Source: Henckelia pumila
Taxonomy: Eukaryota; Streptophyta; Magnoliopsida; Lamiales; Gesneriaceae
NCBI RefSeq assembly: GCF_033568475.1
Contig: NW_027331833.1
Coordinates: forward strand, 6,076,001-6,140,000
Direction: 5' to 3'
Length of the DNA: 64,000 nt
Each line of letters begins with the position of its first letter. The first letter of the stretch is position 1. The notes beneath the pieces were generated by a model that made no database searches, was not told the DNA's origin, and saw only the letters and a list, made by a program, of their open reading frames with translations. The translations under genes and the position numbers were made by a program. Below, one piece after another: positions 56,324 to 64,000 of this stretch.

Positions 56324-57487
56324 TCAGGACTCGGTGTCATCATCATCATCTCCATGGAACAAAGGTGCAGCAGCAGCAGTATCATCAGAAGACCACTGCG
56401 GAGGAGCTGGATAAGGCACAACAGTGGGCGGATAATTCTGGGCAAGAGCGGCAGTGAAGTCATGCATATATGTCATATGTGCTCGCATCATCTTCCACTG
56501 CTTCTTCATCTGAGAAAGCACGGCCGTAGAATTATCATGAGTAGAATACTCAGTGGCCGGATGCGTCGGTAGTGACATAGGTCCTTCCAAATAGGAAGGT
56601 GCTGGCTCAAAGTGTGGTAGTGGCTCCGAGGGTTGCGGTGGTTCAGCTGCCTGTTTAGAAGTACTGGCTGCTTTCTTCTTCTTGTCCCGTCTCAATGCAC
56701 CAGTAATTCTTATAGGACCTCGAATTGGAAGAATCTGCTCTGTATCATCCCACACAACACCAGCTAACCGGCAAAGTTGAGTAATCAAAGACGAGTGGGG
56801 TAAACTGATAGTCGAGGAACCCCTAACTGCAGCAATAATAGACTCCTGAATTACTCTCCCAGCATCAACGGATTTCCCTGTCACAATGCAGTACACCAGT
56901 CCAGCTCTAACCTTAGTCACATCGGATGTATGCCCAGATGGCAACATCCTGGCAGCCACAAACTCATGCCAATTATTCGCTTCTCGTCGAAGAAATATGG
57001 ATGGAAATGTAACAACTTCATCCTTTGTATTCTTCTTCCATTCCGCCCCATCCTCACACAAGGTCTGGAGTACAATGTTATCTGGATATGACTGATTCTT
57101 AAATACCTCATACTCATAATCTGCAATGTCCAAATCCGGCATTTCATAGAGACGGTTAATTGTACTCTTATCAAAAGGCACCAATTTCCCTCGAACTCGA
57201 ACTTTCAGATTCACATCTTTGACCATCAAATTTGCATAAAACTCATGAATCAATGATATAACAGCATCTGGTGGACTCCTAACAAATGTCTCCCAACCTC
57301 TTCTCTTAGCTTCAATTAACGCCGGCGCACTATGCTCTCTCAAACTCATTCCTCTTTCTTTGTGCATCCCTCGCTCCATTACATCAAAACAATACTCCTC
57401 TGCTGTGGCATTCCAAAATCTGTGTCTATCATATGAAGCAGCAGAGGACGAAGAAATTGCTCCTTTCCCTTTGGTTTTCGGTGGCAT
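56324..57487 (-). CDS. Accessory ORF of the Athila-like element (putative plant transposon protein)
   Basis: 387 residues from MPPKTKGKGAISSSS. After a short basic start comes a folded-looking part of about 240 residues: RFWNATAEEYCFDVMERGMH, FVRSPPDAVISLIHEFYANL, FDKSTINRLYEMPD, then ANNWHEFVAARMLPSGHTSDV and GLVYCIVTGKSVDAGRVIQE. A Lys-rich stretch (RRDKKKKAAS) and a Pro/Ser-rich, acidic tail (DDDDDTES) follow. I recognise it as the kind of protein annotated as putative plant transposon protein in Athila-related elements; its function is unknown. No signal peptide or membrane segment, so not an envelope protein in the usual sense. The open frame suggests selection or recent spread. Confidence 0.75.
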   Translation of the reverse strand: MPPKTKGKGAISSSSAASYDRHRFWNATAEEYCFDVMERGMHKERGMSLREHSAPALIEAKRRGWETFVRSPPDAVISLIHEFYANLMVKDVNLKVRVRGKLVPFDKSTINRLYEMPDLDIADYEYEVFKNQSYPDNIVLQTLCEDGAEWKKNTKDEVVTFPSIFLRREANNWHEFVAARMLPSGHTSDVTKVRAGLVYCIVTGKSVDAGRVIQESIIAAVRGSSTISLPHSSLITQLCRLAGVVWDDTEQILPIRGPIRITGALRRDKKKKAASTSKQAAEPPQPSEPLPHFEPAPSYLEGPMSLPTHPATEYSTHDNSTAVLSQMKKQWKMMRAHMTYMHDFTAALAQNYPPTVVPYPAPPQWSSDDTAAAAPLFHGDDDDDTES

Positions 57488-57999
57488 TGTAACTCAATAA
57501 TTCAACTCAATTCAAATCAAATGCCTCAAACAATGCAATAAACTCCCAACAATTCCAGCAACCACGTTCAAATATAACCCAAGCAATTCAACAAACACTT
57601 GGTAGGCACTAATACAATGATATAGACTTTCACTGCATCAAACCTACTCCACTCCACAACTCAGACAACCCAATAGCCTCAAATCACAATATTTATCAAA
57701 AATCAAATGTAAGAGATAAAATTTCAGCTTTTGTACCGTTCACGAATACATTTTCCAAATTCTTCAAATTCCCAGAAACAAGCGAATTCCCAGAAACAAG
57801 CGTAGATGGAGCAAGACCAATTCTGAGAATCTCTGCCTTGTAATTAAGATCACAATCCTTGAGATGATGATATTTTGTTGAGTAGAAGATTTACGATGAT
57901 CGTGCCAGCGAGTGAGATTTAAAGGTGGACTCGAACCAGGGATCGTGATTTAAGTCTGGGAGAATAGACTCTGGAGTGGGCCTTTAAACTCCTGAAGTA

Positions 58000-58400
58000 A
58001 TGCGTGCGCGATAGCGCTGTTCAATCGCATGATAGCGCGTAAGTGGCGGTGTAAAGTAGCGCGATAGCGCTTGATGATGTGGTAAAAGTAGCGCGATAGC
58101 GCTTGAGATAGCGCTATTACGGAGCGCGATAGCGCCTGAATTGGAGGGGTGAAGGAGCGCGTTAGCGCTTGGTGCAGCGCCCTTAAGTTGCGCGATAGCG
58201 CTTAATTCTCACGCTGTTGGAGTGCACGATAGCGCATGCTTCTTGCGCTGGTATAGGGGCGATAGCGCTTAGTCTTGTGCTGTTAGGGTGGAGGCGGGCG
58301 CGCATAAGCCTCTGATTTCAACTCCCAAATCTTGAGCGGACGCCTCCAATCTTGGGCGAGCGCCCATAATGCGCTGCAAAAAGACCAAAATCCTGAAATA
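58000..58400. repeat. GCGATAGCGC repeat patch
   Basis: The word GCGCGATAGCGC or close variants occurs about ten times in 58010-58280, at irregular spacing of about 20-50 bp, followed by GCGGACGC/GGGCGAGCGCCC words to 58375. It is GC-rich, between the two ORFs, and without coding potential. Confidence 0.92.
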
Positions 58401-58609
58401 TAATTCAACAATTTTAAAAATTAGGCCTCCAAAATTATCAACAATAATTCAAAAATCATAAAATTAACTAATGAGCAAAAATAAAAATAAAAATTAAAGC
58501 AGAAATTTAAATAATAAAAAAAATAAAATAAATAAAAAATAAAACAAAAATTTTGGGTTGCCTCCCAAAAAGCGCTTGGTTTAAAGTCGCCAGCCCGACT
58601 TTCAAAGTA

Positions 58610-60868
58610 TTAAGTCTTCCCTTTCTCTTTCACGCGCCAAATAAATTCCACGAACCGCCTTTTAAATTTTGCTTTTTTCGTGGCCTTTTTTGGTGGTTTT
58701 GGCGCTCTCTCATTCGATGAATCAACCGCAATGTTGGCTCTTGAACGACCCTCCAACTTCATAACCGGCTCTATCAAGCATAATTTTTCAATAGGGGTGT
58801 TAGATGACTTCATGAATATATTAAAAATTACACTCTCACCGTCCACACCCATCGACAATGCACCTCTCTTCACCTCTATCTTGGCATCAGCAGTGGCCAA
58901 GAAAGGTCTCCCCAATATAAGGGACATGTTTGCATCCTCCTCCATATCTAACACAACAAAATCCGTTGGAAAAATAAATTTATCTACTTTTACCAAAACA
59001 TCTTCAATGATTCCAAGCGGATATGTGATAGATCGATCAGCCAACTGCAACGCGATCATGGTTGGCTTCACCTCACCAAGTCCTAAGCTCCTGAAAACAG
59101 ACAAAGACATGAGATTAATGCTAGCTCCTAAATCACAAAGTGCATTATTAAAATAGGAAGAGCCAATAGTGCAAGGAATAGTAAAACTCCCTGGATCCTT
59201 AAGCTTTTGTGGCATCTTCTTTTGGAGCACCGCACTGCACTCTTCCGTTAAATTCACTACCTCGTTCTCTAGCAGCTTCCTCTTCTTGGACATCACCTCC
59301 TTGATGAACTTCGCATAATTCGGCATTTGCTCCAAAGCTTTAGCAAAGGGAATATTGATGTGAATCTTCTTAAAAATCTCCACGAATTTGGAGAACTGCT
59401 CATCCAATGCTTTCTTCTTGAACCTCTGCGGGTAGGGGAGTGGAGGCTTATACATCGGTTTTGGCTCCAGTTTTGGCTCCGGTTTTGGCTCCTTCTCCTC
59501 AACTTTTTCCTCAAATTTCTTCTCTTCAACAGTAGGTTCTTGAATTCCAACTTCTTTTCCACTTCTCAACTCTATGGAATTGCACTGCTCCTTGGGATTT
59601 ACCTCAGTATTGCTAGGGAACTGGCCGCGGTTGCTGTCCTTCAGTGCGTTCGCCAACTGCCCTATGCTGGTTTCCATGGATTGCAACACTGCGCCCATGT
59701 TGGTCATGTGCGTCTCCAAACTGTCAAGTCGAGACTCAGTTCTTGCCATCATCTTACCTGATTCCTGCACAAAGGTACTAACCACATCCTCCAAAGACAA
59801 CTTACCATCACCCTTATTAGTATTATTAGCATAAGAAAAATCTTCATGATTTCGAAAATTATGGTGAAAGGTATTGGAAATAGGATTACCTCTGTACGCT
59901 CCATAACCTCGGTAGCCATTTGGATTTATATAATTGACTTGCTCTATAGCCGGTGATCCTTCAACTCCAGTTGAATCTGCAACATTAATTTTATTCAAAG
60001 AAGCTACCTGTGTAGTCAGTGCATATAATTGAGCAGTGATGGACGTGAGAGGATCCACTGCATACACTCCAGCCGGCTTCTTTACTCCTATACGCTCAGA
60101 TGGCCATTGGAAACTATTGACCGTCATCTCCTCCAACATATCATAAGCCTGAACATGATCCTTCGCAAATATAGTACCTCCAGCCATTGAGTCCACATTC
60201 ATTCTCGTAGGCGCATTCATTCCATTGTAAAACCACCCAATCTGTTCCCAATCTGCAAAATTGTGGTTAGGACAACGTCTAAGTAATTCTTTATACCTTT
60301 CCCACGCCTCGTAAAGCTGTTCAGAGTCCATCTGCCTGAAAGTACTGATCTCAATCTTCAGTTGGGTGGTTTTGGCAGGTGGAAAATATTTCGCAAGAAA
60401 TTTTTCTGCCATCCCCTCCCAAGTAGTGATGCTTTCAAGCGGCAGTGATTGCAACCAACTTCTGGCTTGATCCCTGAGAGAAAACGGAAACAAGCATAAG
60501 CGAATAATATCCTCAGACACACCATTTATTTTTACCGTATCGGTTATCTCCAAAAAGGTGCGTAGGTGTAGATAAGGATCGGCAGTGGCGCTCCCATTAA
60601 ATTGGTTCTGTTGAACCATGTTGATCAATGCAGGATTCAGCTCAAAATTGTTTGCATTGATAGTTCCTCGAGCGATTCCAGAATAGTGAGCCTGGATCGT
60701 CGGTCTGAAGTGATCTTTAATAGGCACTAGGGGAGCTTGGTTTGCTTCTTGTTCAGCCATTCTTTCAAGTTCTTCTCTTTTCGCTCGTCTTAAAGCACGT
60801 GCAGTACGCTCGATCTCCGGATCAAACAGTAGAGAATTAGCACTTTGAGATCGTTGCATAGACTGCAA
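58610..60868 (-). CDS. Athila-like Gag-protease polyprotein
   Basis: 752 residues in one frame. The capsid-type part (about 80-260) has PYLHLRTFLEI, LFPFSLRDQARSWLQSLP, FLAKYFPPAKT and LYEAWERYKELLRRCPNH. A Glu/Lys/Pro-rich linker (about 440-490) follows, then a retropepsin-type protease (about 560-690) with active-site CDLGASINLMSLSV (Asp at 579; DLG instead of DTG, as usual in this lineage) and LILGRPFLAT. No CCHC knuckle was noticed. The frame ends soon after the protease at a Lys-rich tail; RT, RNase H and integrase do not follow. Role: particle formation and Gag cutting. No lesion seen. Confidence 0.92.
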   Translation of the reverse strand: MQSMQRSQSANSLLFDPEIERTARALRRAKREELERMAEQEANQAPLVPIKDHFRPTIQAHYSGIARGTINANNFELNPALINMVQQNQFNGSATADPYLHLRTFLEITDTVKINGVSEDIIRLCLFPFSLRDQARSWLQSLPLESITTWEGMAEKFLAKYFPPAKTTQLKIEISTFRQMDSEQLYEAWERYKELLRRCPNHNFADWEQIGWFYNGMNAPTRMNVDSMAGGTIFAKDHVQAYDMLEEMTVNSFQWPSERIGVKKPAGVYAVDPLTSITAQLYALTTQVASLNKINVADSTGVEGSPAIEQVNYINPNGYRGYGAYRGNPISNTFHHNFRNHEDFSYANNTNKGDGKLSLEDVVSTFVQESGKMMARTESRLDSLETHMTNMGAVLQSMETSIGQLANALKDSNRGQFPSNTEVNPKEQCNSIELRSGKEVGIQEPTVEEKKFEEKVEEKEPKPEPKLEPKPMYKPPLPYPQRFKKKALDEQFSKFVEIFKKIHINIPFAKALEQMPNYAKFIKEVMSKKRKLLENEVVNLTEECSAVLQKKMPQKLKDPGSFTIPCTIGSSYFNNALCDLGASINLMSLSVFRSLGLGEVKPTMIALQLADRSITYPLGIIEDVLVKVDKFIFPTDFVVLDMEEDANMSLILGRPFLATADAKIEVKRGALSMGVDGESVIFNIFMKSSNTPIEKLCLIEPVMKLEGRSRANIAVDSSNERAPKPPKKATKKAKFKRRFVEFIWRVKEKGKT

Positions 60869-60971
60869 TTAAAAGATAAGAAAAAAATTAATTAGTAACT
60901 TAAAATAAAAAAAACTCTAAATTAAAATCTAGACTAATTGGTAACAAGACTAAAAAATAATCAAAATTTAC

Positions 60972-60989
60972 TCCCCGGCAACGGCGCCA
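60972..60989 (-). other. Primer binding site, tRNA-Asp type
   Basis: The minus strand reads TGGCGCCGTTGCCGGGGA, six bases inside the 5' LTR. This is the complement of the tRNA-Asp 3' end and common in Athila-related elements. An identical site is at 20149-20166. Confidence 0.93.
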
Positions 60990-60995
60990 AAAACT

Positions 60996-62394
60996 TGTTG
61001 TGAAAATTCTTCGCAAGCGTACGAGTGTCAAGTTTTAATATAGTGATAAAATCAAGTATCGATCCCTCAGGGAGTAAAATGAAAATAATAGTGCTTGTAA
61101 TTAGAATAGTCCAAACTTTATCTAGAAAATCAATAATCAAGAATTTTGCAATTAAAATAAATAATCAGTTGATTTTAGATAGCACGCAAACAACTTTCAG
61201 GAATAATCAATCAGAGAAAATGGTCTAGAGGTATAGATTTCACCTGGTTTCAACAACAATCAATCCTAATTAATTAATCTTCATGAATTTCAATCAATTA
61301 ATAGCCAATAACACTTACGTGTATTATTCCCTCTCCCGAGTGTCGAATAAAATATATCAACTACAATTCAATTCCAATATCCCTATTAAGAATCTACTTG
61401 CAGTGATCAATTCAAAACTATGTTCTCTTTAAAAGCTCTGTTAAAATTATAAGCTCTCCCGAGTCAGATAAACAATTAACAGTGTATTTTCCAATGGTCC
61501 TATTCAAAATCTCCTTTCCCGAGTGCCAGATTTCAAATAAATATTACAAATCAATTATTGATCAGATAATTGAAAAGACAATCAATTCTAGAAAAAAACA
61601 ATTAATCTAGAAGAAATCCAATTCAATAAAATCAAGAATTCATGAAAGTGTCTACACCAGGTTCCATCCGACCTCTAGACTCTAAAAAATTAGTTCATAA
61701 TAAAATTCTGAATAAAACAATAATCCATAAATTCAAACATATTCAGAATAAAATAAAAGATAAAAGAAACAAATCCGTCGTCGACGCCGTGTCCGGTCTA
61801 TCAAACTCCGTCTTCGTTCTTCACGATAAAGCTCCAGAAAATCCTTCCCAAAAGTTCTCGATCAAATATCTGATTTTCTCTTGTAATTGTTGCGGCGGCT
61901 CCCTTCCTTAATCAGATGAAAAATTGCCTTTTATATCGTGCACAAAAGCCCACTCAAAAGCCCACAAAATATAGAAGTTTCCTTCCGATTAAAATTTTCA
62001 AACTCAAAATTTGCGACACGCGCCCGCTCCAGAAATCATGCGTGCGCGCATAGGCCTCTGTTCTCAAGTTTCTCACCTTCCCAAGGAACGCAGCGCGATT
62101 GCTCTTCAACTATTTTCCTTTAGCGTTAAGTTTTAGCGCAGAGTTTTGGCCCAATAAGAAAAGGCCCAACACTGTTCTTCTCGTTTCTTTCTTTGTCTTG
62201 TCTGACTTCTTTTCTTTTCTTTTCTTCTTTCTCTCTTTAATTCTTTTATTTTCTCTTTTTTCCTCTCTTCTCCAAATAATTTTCATAATTCCCTACAAAC
62301 ACAAAAATAACAAAATACCCACATAAATCTGCTCGAAACAAGCAATTAACAATTAAAAGCATATATAAATTAAGTGTATAAAATACACTTATCA
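60996..62394 (-). repeat. 5' LTR of the Athila-like element
   Basis: 1399 bp, about 99% identical to 53317-54715 by eye (about 13 substitutions, no length change). TATA box near 61935-61925, minus strand. Confidence 0.95.
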
Positions 62395-62725
62395 AGACTC
62401 ATTATACTTAAATGGTGCATGTAATATTTAATTATTTTTTTGCATATTTGATGAGTTCAATGCCGAACATAAAGAGAATCCAAGAGTCGGGACGGCGGGA
62501 GATGCATGAGTGTGCCGTGTGTTGAGTTATGTAGAAAACCAAACATTGTACTTTATGATGTGTTTGAGTTCTTATGGTTTGTAATGGTTGAGAATGGTTT
62601 GTAAAATATTTCTCTTTTGATGTTAGCACTTTCTTATGTATTTTTATCGAAAAACTTTTTTAACGCTTCTGCCTATTTTTAAGTGTTAAGTCAAGTAATG
62701 TCCCCATCGGTTTGAGGGCGTTACA

Positions 62726-63823
62726 TTTATCATCTGAAACTGCTTCAAAAGGTGTATGCCAACTTCCCATGCTCAAGTTCTTGTAGCAGTTGACCCTTGA
62801 GACTGCTAAGTTAAGTTCAGTTGAGGTTAGTCGACTGAACTATTTTCCTTCTCGCGTGTCTATGTTAATCAAACAACTTTGACTAAGTGCAGAATGAGGT
62901 CGACTAACATATTGAAATTATTTAAAATGGCTCAAATGATTGTGTGTGAGTGTTTAACAGAAACTAAACAACGGGAGAATTTGTTTATGGATGTTCGATT
63001 CTCAATCTCCTACGTCACCCCTTCTTCCACCTCGGAAGGATTCACTCTAGAAAAATTTGACTATTACAACACTTTGCAGTAACCTACTCTAAGACTAGGA
63101 ATTACACTCAACTGCCTATCTCAAAACTCCTAGACTCAATAAATCAGCCCTCGACAGATTTTTGATACAACGAGGTTTGCAGCACCTCAACTGATAAATA
63201 ACTACAACACTGTATTACAACACAACACCTAGTACAATGTGATCCTCACTGATCTGATGCTTTGATATGTGTGCTTGTGTTATTCGTATTCTTGATGTAT
63301 TCTTTGAAGTAAGCTTTGAATTCCTCGACTGGATATATGTTGGTAAACTGAAGGTGTTCAGTTTTACCTCTTGACAACTTGAATGTATTTGCGAGTTCTT
63401 TTCTAAGGAGCCAGATGCTTCTTCAAGCACCCATTGTCCTCTATTTATATATGGTGGACAACGACTCTTTCAAATTCAAATTAAGGTCATTATATTTTCT
63501 TGTCCTCGTACATCTTCTGATATGATAGTACACTGTTGTGCTCTAGATTTGTGGCGTCAGCTATGTAAGAAAAACTCTATCCACAGAATTAAAACTGATG
63601 TAATGAGTTCGGTCTAGGTCACACAGTCTTTGCATAGTTCAGTCTTGAAATTGTTTAGCTTGGTACATCAGTTTAACTTGAAGGAAGACTGATTCAGTAT
63701 ATCTCCTTAAACTAAATGCAGTTTACTATGTGACCTCAGTTTAACTCGATTGCTTGATGATTTTAGTTTTGCTCTAGTCAAAGTCAACTTAGTACTTATG
63801 CATTTTTGCTCGAAAACTTGTTA
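62726..63823 (-). repeat. Copia 5' LTR, main part
   Basis: Continues the LTR tip at 51592-51619. 62788-63823 matches 48049-49063 with many small changes; the shared TATA box is at about 63450-63440 (minus strand). The match stops at 63823, so the upstream end of this LTR is displaced or lost. Confidence 0.75.
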
Positions 63824-64000
63824 TAATGTCTAGGTGATGCCAACATGATGAAGTCCCTAGAAATACTGAGCTCACTCTCAAGAAGCTATGGTATTTCTTA
63901 TATCTTTCTTTTGAGCATCCGAGATCGAACTACCTGTGCTACCTGTCATGTCCACACACGTAAAAGACACAAAAGCCCCCTGTCAGGGGTCAGAACCCCA
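63824..64000. other. Unidentified sequence interrupting the copia LTR
   Basis: Homology with the other copia LTR breaks at 63823. The new sequence ends with GGGGTCAGAACCCCA-type words, typical of an LTR or another insertion, but it is cut by the window end. No frame. Confidence 0.35.

Larger units (their letters stand above)
53317..62394 (-). mobile_element. Athila-like Ty3/gypsy element lacking polymerase (9078 bp, TSD AGACT)
   Basis: AGACT stands at 53312-53316 and 62395-62399. LTRs are 53317-54715 and 60996-62394, 1399 bp each, with about 13 base differences by eye. Interior on the minus strand: tRNA-Asp primer site, gag plus protease (one open frame), a 390-bp GCG-rich repeat patch, a second open frame of 387 residues, a 1.6-kb untranslated part and a polypurine tract. 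There is no RT, RNase H or integrase. Both frames are open, which suggests a young non-autonomous family rather than a decayed single copy. Confidence 0.95.
51620..62725 (+). mobile_element. Solo gypsy-type LTR (about 2.0 kb) split by an Athila-like insertion
   Basis: Outer ends are TGTAAGGTCC (51620) and GGGCGTTACA (62725), with flanks GTTAT and TTTAT as a possible 5-bp duplication with one change. The LTR sequence itself is 51620-53316 plus 62400-62725. It includes a leader-like stretch (52000-52200), a GC-rich palindromic part (52610-52730, CTTCTGCA/TGCAGAAG) and two copies of a 75-bp unit (53020-53150, GGTGCTCCGG, GAGAGGGCCTTTCC). No internal domain is attached, so it is probably a solo LTR; strand is assigned from TG at the low end and is not certain. 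Confidence 0.7.

Noticed and set aside
56324..57487. Calling the 387-residue protein an envelope protein
   Set aside because: It sits where Athila env-like genes lie, but no signal peptide or membrane segment is visible.
59327..59834. Plus-strand frames in 58.7-59.8 kb
   Set aside because: Shadows of the Gag-protease frame on the minus strand.

Overview
This window comes from a nuclear plant genome, most likely a eudicot. The evidence is one intron-rich plant-type cyclic nucleotide-gated channel gene (CNGC) and a dense set of plant transposons: Ty3/gypsy, Ty1/copia, Pong-like PIF/Harbinger, Mutator-like (MULE) and a MITE. Intergenic DNA is AT-rich. I see no CRISPR array, no rRNA or tRNA gene and no bacterial-type operon. 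The exact species cannot be read from the sequence.

Layout. 1-5590: the end of a decayed gypsy element on the minus strand (LTR, polypurine tract, RT remnant). 5595-10533: a second gypsy element, minus strand, with gag, protease, RT, RNase H, partial integrase, primer binding site and one LTR; it carries several stops and shifts. 10540-13504: a 3-kb inverted repeat with arms of about 1.4 kb around a 166-bp loop. 14.8-19.75 kb: the CNGC gene, seven coding exons encoding a predicted 712-residue protein that starts at 15827 with a 26-nt first coding exon. 20-23.6 kb: LTR-element debris, a gene fragment and a minisatellite with a unit of about 52 bp. 23843-28226: Pong-like element 1 (TSD TAA), with one nonsense codon in each ORF. 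28570-28717: a MULE-type MITE.

30047-41452: a MULE with a 10-bp TSD. It carries a multi-exon captured or accessory gene on the plus strand, a GRF-like zinc-finger remnant, and a broken MURA transposase on the minus strand. The transposase is split by a very young LTR element (35651-38933) that has two 1.42-kb LTRs and only 448 bp between them. 41470-45761: Pong-like element 2 (TSD TAA), with both ORFs open and the DDE residues present, so it could be active. 45.8-48 kb: a pair of small related unknown genes and a 115-bp repeat family. 48.05-63.8 kb: a copia (SIRE-like) remnant whose 5' LTR holds a gypsy-type solo LTR (51620-62725), which in turn holds an Athila-like element (53317-62394). That element has two 1399-bp LTRs, gag-protease and an extra 387-residue ORF, but no RT or integrase.

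How it fits together: CNGC is the one ordinary host gene that can be recognised with confidence. Almost everything else is a stack of insertions whose order can be read from target duplications and interruptions. The best candidates for something new are the Athila-like derivative with gag-protease but no polymerase, the MULE with its captured gene, the subterminal palindromes shared in architecture by the two Pong-like elements, the long hairpin upstream of CNGC, and the small paralogous gene pair near 46-47.4 kb.
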